Shown here: positions 1 to 9,246 of the stretch, piece after piece
Layout: every line of letters starts with the position of its first letter
Numbering within the stretch: the first letter of the stretch is position 1
Assembly: GCF_003576645.1 (NCBI RefSeq)
Contig: NC_044919.1
Coordinates: forward strand, 18,500,083-18,564,082
Direction: 5' to 3'
DNA from: Ipomoea triloba
Lineage: Eukaryota; Streptophyta; Magnoliopsida; Solanales; Convolvulaceae
DNA: 64,000 nt
Notes under the pieces: model-generated
Databases searched by the model: none
What the model was told of the DNA's origin: nothing
The model's input: only the letters and a program-made list of their open reading frames with translations
Program-made: the position numbers and the translations under genes

Positions 1-397
1 CAAGAAGTTACGAGGACCTTGTTGTCTTTTTACCTCGGGCTATAATTACCGAAGGTCGTCATTGATATATGTACGGTTGTATTCGTACTTTGGCGAAGTC
101 TATTCGCCGAGTCTCTACGTCACTCATGTATGGCTAGACTGTGGGGGTGTGCACACTTAAGCGTATTGACTCTGTCGTCTCCGGGTTGGTGTCATTTTAA
201 TGGACCTAGGCGGGGCCACACTAGGGGTCATTCTAATGAACCTTCGTCCAAGGGACCGAGAAGAGAATTTGGGTAATGACTGCAAGCCCAAGTTCCAGGT
301 TCATTCGGTCAACCGACAAGGAATATTCAACATTTCCTATAAGGCCTCATACTTTGAAATGAAACTAAGTCGAGTTTTCATAAATAATGGTTGAATC

Positions 398-465
398 AAT
401 GTCTATGATGAGATGTGTGATGTCTATGATGAGATGTGTAATGCTATGATGAGATGTGCGATACT
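398..465. repeat. Short tandem repeat, about 22-24 bp x 3
   Basis: Three consecutive imperfect copies of a unit reading roughly GTCTATGATGAGATGTGTGAT. The third copy has lost two bases. It lies in the gypsy end segment and appears noncoding. Confidence 0.7.
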
Positions 466-600
466 AGTTCCAAAAAACTAAACGTTTGACGTTGAGAAAT
501 GGTATATCGTGAAGTTGTCAGGTATGGTTGTGGGAATTCGCGTGTGTAATGTGAATATGATGAACTTTATGCTTATTTGTTTACATTTTAGTAATTTACT

Positions 601-875
601 AAAATGAAAGCATGTCATTTAATAGGACATTCTATGCTATAGAAAATGAAAGCATGTCATTTAATAGGACATTCTATGCTATAGTCCATTAAAGCATGTC
701 ATTTAATAGGACATTCTATGCTATAGTCCATTGAAGCATGTCATTTAATAGGACATTCTATGCTATAGTCCATTGGTAAGTTAAAACATATAGGACATTC
801 TATGCTATAGTCCATTGGTAAGTTAAAACATCTAGGACATTCTATGCTATAGTCCATTGGTAAGTTAAAACATCT
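601..875. repeat. 42-bp tandem repeat, about 6.5 copies with two sub-types
   Basis: All six complete units share the core AGGACATTCTATGCTATAG. In the first four the core is preceded by AAAGCATGTCATTTAAT (the first two start with AAAATG, the next two with TCCATT). In the last two the variable half is TTGGTAAGTTAAAACAT, and a partial seventh copy follows. The ordered shift of the variable half suggests stepwise unequal exchange. It sits within the gypsy end segment. Confidence 0.85.
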
Positions 876-952
876 TTACCTATGAATGAGAAGCTTATGG
901 GTTCTTACTTAGCCGTCGTGCTAACGGGTACTTCATTGTTACCCTTTAACAG

Positions 953-1357
953 ATGTCATCCAGCAATGAGTCGTATAGTTCGGTAACTTCACCGAACTAT
1001 AATGGCTCAGTTTTTGGATATGGAGTCTATGTACAGCATATGATAGGGGAGGACCCCTACGTACCCGGCCACACTCTGCTAGCTCTTGACGATTCCTTCT
1101 CACCATCCAGCTCTCTTGTGTCTCTGGTAGATGCTCATCTGGCTCGGTGGGGCTACTACCCAATAGAAGTTTTACCGGGTAGCGACCCCCTAGAGTTCAT
1201 TGTACATTACCCATATCTCTGGGATCCCACTCCTCCCGAGGGAGAATGGTCTATGGTCATTGTCACCGATCGCTCCTTGGATCACCTTAAGTGGTTTGAG
1301 GGCGAATGGCATCTAGTTTGGGGAGAGTTTGAGATCCCAGTGTATCGTATGATCTGA
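953..1357 (+). CDS. Hypothetical 134-residue ORF in the gypsy end segment
   Basis: Open frame of 134 codons from an ATG directly preceded by a good 3' splice-site sequence (a pyrimidine-rich run ending TTTAACAG), so it could be a 3' exon. The product is acidic and rich in serine, tyrosine, tryptophan and proline, with no membrane segment or zinc motif. I do not recognise the family. Its composition is that of a real soluble protein rather than a low-complexity read-through, but it lies inside LTR-like sequence between a 42-bp tandem repeat and a TA run. It could equally be a chance frame. No partner or homologous copy was seen in the window. Confidence 0.3.
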   Translation: MSSSNESYSSVTSPNYNGSVFGYGVYVQHMIGEDPYVPGHTLLALDDSFSPSSSLVSLVDAHLARWGYYPIEVLPGSDPLEFIVHYPYLWDPTPPEGEWSMVIVTDRSLDHLKWFEGEWHLVWGEFEIPVYRMI

Positions 1358-1523
1358 TAGGTGGTGGAGGTCAAGTCGGGATAGTCTAAAACTCTCTTTT
1401 TGTGTACATATTCTGCAGCAGTCTTAGTAGATCAATTGCCAAACTTGGGCATTGTGGTTGTATATATATGTATCTAAAGTATGTTTTGGGGTTCTAAGGA
1501 TGTCGTTATCACTCCTATGAACC

Positions 1524-1544
1524 TATATATATATATATATATAT
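1524..1544. repeat. TA dinucleotide microsatellite
   Basis: About ten uninterrupted TA units in the gypsy end segment. Confidence 0.9.
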
Positions 1545-1744
1545 GTATATGTTTGGAATGTTTAACTTATACCTCTGTTGTCGAGTCAGATAGTTATGAG
1601 TTGTTACAGGTGTATGGGAAGCATGTGTAAGTCAGGAAAATTAGCCTGTGCACCTAGGGAGGAACCGCTAAAGGTTAGCCGGGTTCGACCTAGGTGTGGC
1701 GGTGATGCTCCCGGTTGTAGGGTTGACCAACCCGGGGTGTCACA

Positions 1745-2093
1745 CTTAGCGGAAGATGTTTTAGTAAGAATAGGGAAATTTCTTGTGCATGTCGATTTTA
1801 TTATTTGTAAGATGGGAGATGATGATCCCCATGAATCCTTAATTCTTGGAAGACCATTTCTTGCTACTTGTCGTGCACGAATAGATGTTAGCTCAGGTGA
1901 AATTACCCTGAGATTCGAAGAACAAGCCACGAATGATGACAAGGAAAAGGCAAAAGAAGGAGCTGATGACGATGAAAGGGCAAAGGTCAAATCAAAGGTG
2001 AAACCAAAACCAAAGCGGAGGAATAATAAGCTTACCTGGAAGAACACGTGGGTACCAAAATGCTTTCTACCCACTACCAAAGAATATGGTTGA
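1745..2093 (+). pseudogene. C-terminal end of gag-protease polyprotein, element A (interrupted)
   Basis: The frame encodes the carboxyl half of a retroviral-type aspartic protease: a LILGRPFLATCRARIDV stretch typical of gypsy proteases, then a basic, lysine-rich tail ending at a TGA codon at 2091-2093. The amino half, with the catalytic Asp, is cut off by the insertion ending at 1744. Element B has the same frame complete, and its stop falls at the same place (…PTTKEY then stop). Termination straight after protease is therefore ancestral to this family and not a random break. Normal Athila polyproteins continue into reverse transcriptase here. Confidence 0.8.
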
Positions 2094-2112
2094 ATTTTAA
2101 CCAAGGTATGAT

Positions 2113-2163
2113 GCGTCTAGCCAATGACGTAAACCGTGGCGCTACTTGGGAGGCAACCCAAGG
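2113..2163 (+). other. Conserved block with RNA hairpin after the gag-protease stop (element A)
   Basis: TCTAGCCAATGACGTAAAC, then GTGGCGC, then a hairpin with stem CTTGGG (2145-2150) and CCCAAG (2157-2162) around loop AGGCAA. It starts about 20 bp after the protease stop. Equivalent blocks occur at 10438-10488 (element B) and at 18002-18055 and 15392-15443 (element C), with stem sequences that change while staying paired. Function unknown; it may act in termination, reinitiation or packaging. Confidence 0.6.
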
Positions 2164-2354
2164 TTTTAATAAAATGCTTTACATTATTTCTATGCTTTCG
2201 TTTTTAATGTTTTTGTTTTAATAAATTACTACAATCATTAAGAACCATGTTTTGAGGACTAACTTGTAGGATTCGAGACTAGAAATTGCTTTGGAAAGGC
2301 TTAAATTGGACATAGGTATGGAAGGCAAGGCCAAAAATCGGAAGAAAACGATGC

Positions 2355-2520
2355 AGTGGACCTACACGAGGCTCACACGTGTGTAGCCGTGCGTGGGAAC
2401 GAGGCAGTAGCCTCCCATGCACGCTCACACGCGTGTTGCCATGCGTGGGAGCGAGACAGAGAGCTCCCACGCATGGTCACACTTGTGACCGACGTGGAAG
2501 CCCCCTATGGGTTTAAAACC
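2355..2520 (+). promoter_or_regulatory. Putative internal promoter of ORF2, element A
   Basis: GC-rich block of three near-palindromic units built on CACACGYGTGT inside ACGCACG/CGTGCGT arms, followed by TTTAAAA at 2512-2518. The same combination of palindrome block and TATA-like box is found in this family's LTR (block about 5960-6060, TATTTAAA 6098-6105) and upstream of ORF2 in elements B and C. Everything up to the ORF2 ATG at 2663 would be leader. Promoter activity is inferred from this mirrored arrangement and not shown. Confidence 0.5.
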
Positions 2521-2662
2521 CTTGTTCGGCCATTCCATGCCATTTTGCCCCAAAACACAATTTTTCTCTTCTCTTCTCCACGCAAGGAAGAACCAAACTC
2601 AAGGTTTGAACATACCTCTTACTTTTTACCATTTAAAGAAGATCAAAACATCAACATCAAGG

Positions 2663-3910
2663 ATGGGACGCTCAAAAGAAATTGTGAAGAAATCAAAGCG
2701 TGATGTAGGAGAATCGAGTCGATCAAGGACACGGCAACAAGCTACAGCTCAACAGGCTATACAAGAGCCGGGGTCAAGGTCACTATGACACTTGACACCC
2801 ATTCAACTCGCAACAGTGGATAACTATAAAGGAAAGCAGCTTTCTGTTGGCCGTCACTTTGAAGATAATGTTTTAAGAGAGTTTGGTTGCTTTGACGAAG
2901 TGAATAGGCTTCTTAGGCACCCACAGCTCCGCTATCTGTTTCAGTGGAGAGGACCCACCTATGCGCCTGTCACCTATGAATTATTGGCAACCTTGGACAT
3001 TAGAAAGGAAGTCAACAATGCAAGGGAGTCTATTTCATTCACTCTTTTCGGCAACCACTACAGTATGTCTGTCAACACTTTAGGTGTTACACTCGGTTTT
3101 CATGATGCAGCAAGCGTGTCCATGCCATATTTCAGAGATTTCAAGGAAGATTTTGATACAGACGAAGTTGCTAGACGATATTGGAGAAGCATCACAAACA
3201 ATGCCCCATACAACTCTTCAAACTTGAAGGCAAAACTTATCACCCCAAATGCTCTGAAGGCTATCAGATTAGCCTTTGCCGTAAATCTCTCCGGCTGAAC
3301 CACAAATCGCAACAAGGTATACAGGCAGGATTTATTCTACATGTGGTGCATGGAGAATGATGTCAGCATCAACATGGGCGTTCAGGCTAGGAAATGGCTC
3401 CAGACCCAACAAAAGCCTAAGGTTCAGACTGTGTTTATCGGACCTTTTGTTACTAAACTGTGCATCGGGTTGGGCCTATTGTACCGGTTGATGGGGGAGA
3501 GATCTGATGGTTGCTCAATTTCTTTTTCCGTGGGTGAGTTCTTTGCCGCAGAACTAAGGCTTGGAGGTGATGATGCACCTGATCTAGAGGCTTCTGATAA
3601 TGATGATGAGGACGAGGAAGAGAATGAGGAGGAGGATGCTGCACAGGAGCAAGGCCCTATTCCAATGGATTGGGCCACGACGCAGAATTTTCAAAGACAG
3701 CTCCATGAGGAACAAATGAACTACTGGCGTGAGCAGCATACTTGGCAAGAAGGCCACTTCACATCCATCTCCGCGAGACAGGATGTCCACACCGAAGACC
3801 TCAACTGCATGAGACAGGCGGTGGAGGAAATTATAGGAGAATTGCCGCTCTTGAAGCTAGATTCGACAGGCAATTCCATCCCTTCGGTGATGATTGATGC
3901 CTTCGTCTGA
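2663..3910 (+). pseudogene. ORF2, ATHILA ORF1-type protein, element A (intronless, two stops and a frameshift)
   Basis: About 415 codons. Residues 1-45 are basic and Ser/Arg-rich. The central 45-270 region matches the ATHILA ORF1 family pattern as I know it (LATLDIR, ISFTLFG, the LGVTLGF motif, then an FYMWCMENDVSINMG stretch). An acidic Asp/Glu run follows, then a coiled-coil-like Gln/Glu/Arg-rich tail. The family's function is unknown. TGA codons at 2786-2788 and 3296-3298 stand where element B has CGA, so both are CpG C-to-T changes. A 1-bp deletion near 3829 shifts the last 25 residues. The leader is joined to the ATG exactly where B carries a 689-bp intron (junction 2661/2662), so this copy derives from spliced RNA. 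Confidence 0.8.
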
Positions 3911-5729
3911 TTATTCTCGGTCCTGACCTGTTGACACTTGATTCTGAACTCCTTAACTTTGGTTACTATGGTTGTTAGCCCCATCTGAACATTAGATGCT
4001 CTATGCGCGGGGTTCCGACTTTTATTTTCTTTATTTCTTTCCTTTACTTATCTTTATCGCTTTATGATTCCAACTGCTTTTACTTTTCTGCATTTCTATT
4101 CGAATAATTCTTCTTATTTACATGTTTTATTATCTATGTTTCTGGTTTTATATTTCTATCAGCTTATAATAATTGAATAGTACTCCGAAAACCCTTTTTG
4201 TATGTTATGTCTCCATTTCTTATAGAGCATCTATAACGGGAGCAGGTCTATGCTGGAAGCTAAAGTGTGGAAAGAGGGATGCATATTTGGTTTATTCTCT
4301 TATCCCTTTTCTAATTTTAAGCCCCGTTTTGATCTTTAAAGTGTGGAAATATTTTCTTTATTGCTTTATGTATGAGTATATTAGAGTTTGCCATGATTAA
4401 TAGGATCGTTTGATGCGTACCCTATATCCCAGAGCAATTTCTAAAGTGTGGAAAAGGATCTTTATTTGTCTACCCTTAGAATCCCAGTTTCGTTCCTTTA
4501 CCATGCGCGTATGGAAACATCGAGGACGATGTTTACTTTAAAGTGTGGAAAGGACGCACTTTGTGCTTTACATGCTTACATGCTTAGTATAAGAAGTTTA
4601 AGCTCTTAGGAATAATAAGCGGGTGCATTTGCAGTCTTGAAAAGAGAGTTATTATTTGTGTTATCTAGATAGAATTTTGACTGGATATCCAAAAATTTTT
4701 ACTCTCGAAATATCTTTGAGGAAGTTACTTTTCGCACCCATGAGAGTGTTTAGAGCCAAATAAGTTTATATTCTTGCCTGCTTGCATGATGTTCACCTCT
4801 TATTTACGTAGGACCTTAGTCAAGGATCTCTCGAAGTGGGAGTGTGCACTCTTTAATTTTAGAAAGATAAAACTAGCGAGGCTTGGAATTGAACTAACCT
4901 TGGTAGGGCATGGGGCAAAAGGTGAGCCTAATTGTGAGCTCAATGAGAAAACAAAACCCTTGAACATTAAATAGAAAAAGGCATGAGGGGTTGACACGAG
5001 GAGAAGTCGAAAAGGCAAAAGGCCAATCACCAAAGAGTTTAAAATTGAGGGAAGCCAATTTGTTGGGTTGTGTCCAAACCATAGTCTCCGATAAGCAAAA
5101 AGCTTTATCTGGAGTCGGTTGTTCACATAAAAAGATCCCAAGAATTGAGAAGATAGAGCTGAGGTGAGCCGCTTCGCTAGGATTCGAGTAGCCCATTGCA
5201 CTGACCTTCGAAAAAGCATGGAGCTCCATGTGAAGTCGGGTGGCTCCATGACGTTATCCTAGGGAGTGAGAAGAAAGAGGGACCGCACTAAGCCAAAAGC
5301 GGTGAGTGGTCCATGCCCCTACCCTCATTTACATTTACGTTGGGCTTTGGCGTATAAGGATTGAAAGTTGATTAGCTAGTGCACATCGTTCCCACTAGTG
5401 AGATCGGCTAGAGGCCCCATTTAAATAGAAGGTGAACCAAAACTCCGGAAATGCATGCTTGCGTATGGTGCGAGAAGTGTGATCCCTTGTTTTATTTGTT
5501 TATCTACGAAAGGTTTTATTTCCCAAAAATATTTCTTGAGTTGCTGGCATCTAACCAAAATCCTTTATAGATAACACAAATGATTTCCCCCGTTTCAACA
5601 GTCTTAGACACCCATCATTTTGACTTGCCAAAAGCTTTGTTTAGCATGAGAGAGTATCTCAGAGACTTATATGCTTAGAAAGTAAAAAGTCTTGCTTGAG
5701 GACAAGCAAGAAACAATGTGTGGAAAATT
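3911..5729 (+). other. Noncoding 3' region of element A with polypurine-like motifs
   Basis: No gene is supported here; the short frames are not shared with element B. TAAAGTGTGGAAA occurs four times (4261-4273, 4337-4349, 4442-4454, 4539-4551), and a related AATGTGTGGAAAATTT (5715-5729, overlapping the TG of the LTR by no base) lies directly before the LTR, the normal place of the polypurine tract. A second conserved item is a hairpin at 4515-4534. The stretch from about 5270 to 5560 is also found, diverged, in the element at 26945-30565. Confidence 0.6.
4515..4534 (+). other. Conserved 8-bp-stem hairpin near the element 3' end
   Basis: AAACATCG-AGGA-CGATGTTT, a perfect inverted repeat with a four-base loop, followed by a polypurine-like motif. 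The identical 20 bases occur in element B (7364-7383) and in the more diverged element C (15013-15032), although flanking sequence differs. Candidate cis-acting RNA signal; function not known. Confidence 0.65.
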
Positions 5730-7052
5730 TGATAAGACTCCGAGATACCCTTATTTCAGGCACCTTTTTAGGGTGTTTTATCGCGTCTATAGCATCCTTG
5801 CTTGGTAATTATGTGCATAAATGCTTGAAAATCATTAACTGATGCACGGAAGCTATTTTTAGTCTAAAAGAAGTAAAACAGGAGCCCCGGGAGCAAATAG
5901 GACCAAAAGATGAGCTTAAAGAGCAAACCAGGCAAGAACGGAGCACCGGAAGACCAAACTGGGAGGCCACACGCGTGTGAGCAAGCGTGGAAACTTTCCA
6001 GAAGCCTCCCACGCACGCTCACACGCGTGTGAGAGGCGGTGTGGGAGGCGTGGAGACGTGATGCGCGAATTTCAGCTAGGGTTGTCATTTCGGAGACTAT
6101 TTAAACCCCTTTGATGAATTTCTAGAGAAGGATTCCAGAATTTTTGTTTTCCCTTTTCTTAGTTTTTCCTTTGGAGAGCTTTCTCCATTTTTCTTAGTTT
6201 TTAGATTAGATCAATCTCCATTGTAGAAGAAAACTAGCTTGGATTGAAGACCTTCTTCTCTCTAGGTGATCTCTATTTTATTTCTATAATTTTAGCTATC
6301 TTATTCTTGGATTAAATTAACTTTTGCTTTCATTTCATAGCATGAGTAGCTAATTTAGTCTAGGGATTTGGATTGTGTGATTGAATATTGTTTGTGTGAT
6401 GATCTTATCTCTATATCTTGGATCTATGAGTTTGTGTTGATGGATTATCTATTCTTGTCTTTTGATTGTTGTTTTGGTGAGATCTTGTTTGGATTTGGCC
6501 AATCTAGATGAGAGATTGAGCTCTTGACTCTTTCATGTCTTTGATTAGACTTAGGATTTGAAGCTTTACACAATCAAAGTTCCTATGGACTTCTTAAGAA
6601 TAGTAGGATAGTGTGTAGTTTAAGTGTTTGATAAAATTCCTCTTAGAACTTTGGATGCTTGAAGGCACTACTAAGTCAAAGAAGCCTTAGTACACAAGGT
6701 GGAAAAGGAACGCTCTTGAATAGACAATATCCTAGCAATCCTAATCCTTGACCTTAGACACTCCACTATACAATATTCATGAACACTATCCAATCCCTAC
6801 CCATTTTACATATTCCCAATTTTACTTTACTACTCTCTTGCACTCAAACCAATCAATGAATTATTCTCACTCACAAATCCATTCTTCACCACACTCAAAT
6901 CTTATGCATCACCCAATCTAGTAAACTCCCGAGCACTTGACACACCTCCACGTCCCTCCTTCGAGACCGACACTCGGGGAGTCACAGACTTTCTGTTTTA
7001 TCATACAAATATCTTTTGACGAATCAACCACCACCCAAACACTGCTTCTTCA
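5730..7052 (+). mobile_element. 3' LTR of element A (1323 bp)
   Basis: Starts TGATAAGACTCCGAGATACC and ends CACTGCTTCTTCA. Homologous LTRs lie at 13289-14619 (minus), 21825-23150 (plus) and 38374-39219 (minus, deleted). Inside is a palindrome block (for example the 16-bp perfect palindrome at 6018-6033), then TATTTAAA at 6098-6105, about 65 bp downstream, which is the likely promoter TATA box. Confidence 0.9.
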
Positions 7053-8000
7053 ACACTCCCACTTCGAGAGATCCTTGACTAAGGTCCTACGTAAATAAGA
7101 GGTGAATATCATGCAAGCAGGCAAGAATATAAACTTATTTGGCTCTAAACACTCTCATGGGTGCGAAAAGTAACTTCCTCAAAGATATTTCGAGAGTAAA
7201 AATTTTTGGGCATCCAGTCAAAATTCTATCTAGATAACACAAATATTAACTCTCTTTTCAAAACTGCAAATGCACCTGCTTATCATTACCAAGAGCTTTA
7301 ACTTCTTATACTAAGCATGTAGATATATAAAGCACAAAGTGCGTCCTTTCCACACTTTAAAGCAAACATCGTCCTCGATGTTTCCATACGGTACAGGGTA
7401 AAGGAACGAACTAGGGTTATAAGGATACACAAATAAGGATCCCTTTCCACACTTTGGAAATTGCTCTGGGATGTAGGGTATGCATAAAACAATCCTAATA
7501 AACATGGCAAGCTCTAGTATATTCATACACAAAGCTATAAAGAAAAGTATTTCCACACTTTAAAGATCAAAACGGGGCTTTAAAATTAGAAAAGGGATAA
7601 GAGGATAAACCAAGTATGCATCCCTCTTTCCACACTTTAGCTTCCAGCATAGACTTGCTCCCGTTATAAATGCTCTATAAGAAATGGAGACATAACATAC
7701 AAAAAGGGTTTTCGGAGTACTATTTAATTATTATAAGCAGATAGAAATATAAAAGCAGAAACATAGATAAAGCATGTAAATAAGAAAAATTATTCGAATA
7801 GAAATGCAGAAAAGTAAAGCAGTTGCAAAGTATAAAGCAATTAAAGATAAGTAAAGCAAAGAAATAAAGAAAATAAAAGTCGGAACCCCGCGCATAGGGC
7901 ACCTAATGTTCAGATGGGGCTAGCAACCATAGTAACCAAAGTCAAAGAACTCAGTATCAAATGTCAATAGGTCAGGACCGAGAATAATCTAAGGAAGGCA
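7053..8000 (-). other. Noncoding 3' region of element B
   Basis: Homologous in inverted order to about 3911-4847 of element A. Contains the conserved hairpin (7364-7383) and four polypurine-like motifs, seen on the plus strand as TTTCCACACTTTAAA and variants near 7348, 7445, 7551 and 7627. No coding sequence supported. Confidence 0.65.
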
Positions 8001-9245
8001 TCAATCATCACTAAAGGGCTGGAATTGCCTATCGAATCGTGCTTCGAGCACGGCAATTCGTCTATCATTTTCCTCCACCGCTCTCCTCATGCGGTTGAGG
8101 TCTTCAGTGTGAACATCCTGTCTTGCGGGGATGGATGTGAAATGGCCTTCTTGCCATGTATGTTGCTCACGCCAGTAGGTCATTTGTTCCTCAAGGAGAT
8201 GTCTATGAAAATTCTGCGTTGTGTCCCAATCCATCGGAATAGGGCCTTGCTCCTATGCAACGTTCTCCTCTTCATATTCTTCCCCGTCCTCATCATCATC
8301 ATCGTCATAATCAGAAGCCTCCAAATCAGGTGCATCATCACCTCCCAACCTCATATGCATGGCGAAGAACTCGGCAATAGTGAAAGGCATTGTGAAACCT
8401 TCAATTTTCTCCTCCATCACCAGGTCCATAAGGCCCAACCCGAAACACAGTTTTGAAACGAAAGGTCCAATAAACACAGTCTGAACCTTAGTCTTTTGCT
8501 GGGTCTGGAGCCACTTCCTAGCCTAAACGCCCATGTTGATGCTAACATCATTCTCCATGCACCACATGTAAAATAAATCCTGCTTGTATACCTTATTCCG
8601 ATTTGTGGTTCGGCCGGAGAGATTTATGGCAAAGGCCAATTTGACAGCCTTTAAAGCATTGCGGGTGATGAGGTTTGCCTTTAAGTTTGATGAGTTGTAT
8701 GGGGCATTGTTGGTGATGCTCCTCCAATACTGCCTAGCTACTACTTCTGAATCAAAATCCTCCTTAAAGTCCCTGAAATATGGCATGGTTACGCTCACGG
8801 CATCCTGGAATCCGAGCGTAACACCTAGAGTGTTGACTGACATGCTGTAACGGTCGCCGAATAATGTGAATGAAATAGACTCTCTAGTATTGTTGACTTC
8901 CTTTCGAATATCTAAGGTCGCCAAAAATTCATAAGTGATGGGCGCGTGGGTAGGTCCTCTCCACTCAAACAAATGGCGGAGCTGCGCATGCCTTAGAAGT
9001 CTGTTTACTTCATCCAAATATCCGAACTCTTTCAAAACATTGTCGTCGAAGTGACGGCCAAGTGACAACTGCTTTGCTTTGTAGTTATCCACTGTTGTAA
9101 GTTGTATGGGTGTCAAGTGTCGTAGTGACCTTGACCCCGACTCCTGCGGAGCTTGTTGAACTGTAGCTTGTTGCCGTGTTCTCGACCGGCTCGATTCACC
9201 ACGTTTGTGTTTTGATTTCTTAGCAATTTCCTTTGAGCGTCTCAT
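8001..9245 (-). pseudogene. ORF2, ATHILA ORF1-type protein, element B (two nonsense codons)
   Basis: One frame of 415 codons from ATG 9245-9243 to the stop at 8001-8003. Layout: a basic N-terminus rich in Ser and Arg, a central ATHILA ORF1-like region (residues about 45-270), an acidic Asp/Glu stretch (about 295-320), and a Gln/Glu/Arg-rich C-terminal helix. TAG codons at 8523-8525 and 8253-8255 stand where element A has CAG, so both are C-to-T changes in a CHG context. The ATG lies one base after the 3' splice site of a GT-AG intron, so the preceding exon is leader only. Position after protease and before the 3' LTR is that of the extra, sometimes env-like, ORF of Athila elements. I see no membrane segment, so I do not call it an envelope. 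Confidence 0.8.
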
Positions 9246-9246
9246 C

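Larger units (their letters stand above)
1..1744 (+). mobile_element. Right end of a Tekay-type Ty3-gypsy element (LTR, left part off window)
   Basis: The segment ends in GGGGTGTCACA, the usual right terminus of plant LTRs that begin TGTAACACCCC. A complete LTR of this type lies at 32089-34604 in this window. Both share a GTGCACCTAGG-like/CCTAGRTGTGG pair of motifs shortly before the end. Immediately after 1744 the protease reading frame of another retrotransposon resumes, so this is an insertion into that coding region. The 5 bp after the terminus (1745-1749, CTTAG) should be the target duplication; its partner is off window. No gag or pol was seen here, so this is probably LTR sequence or LTR plus 3' internal sequence. 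Confidence 0.7.
1745..7052 (+). mobile_element. Element A: Athila-like non-autonomous LTR retrotransposon, 3' part
   Basis: In order: end of gag-protease frame (1745-2093), conserved hairpin block, palindrome block with TATA-like box, second ORF (2663-3910), noncoding 3' region, and 3' LTR (5730-7052). It is homologous along its length to element B, which lies inverted next to it. There is no reverse transcriptase, RNase H or integrase between protease and LTR. The 5' part (gag, PBS, 5' LTR) should lie left of the window, separated by the Tekay-type insertion. Outside its 3' LTR the sequence jumps straight into B's internal region, so A is probably nested in B with target duplication ACACT (7053-7057). 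Confidence 0.8.

Noticed and set aside
601..875. Regular repeats considered as a CRISPR array
   Set aside because: Units are directly tandem with no unique spacers, in a plant retrotransposon end.
3424..3678. Antisense serine-rich frames over the acidic part of ORF2
   Set aside because: Mirror image of an Asp/Glu codon run (GAT/GAG) in the real frame; same shadow over element B at 8025-8456.
7040..7060. A/B junction read as a large palindrome or foldback element
   Set aside because: A ends with a complete LTR terminus and B begins mid-interior, not at a matching terminus; nested insertion explains this more simply.
8001..9245. ORF2 of A and B as an envelope gene
   Set aside because: No signal peptide or membrane segment visible; the region matches the ATHILA ORF1 pattern, whose function is unknown.
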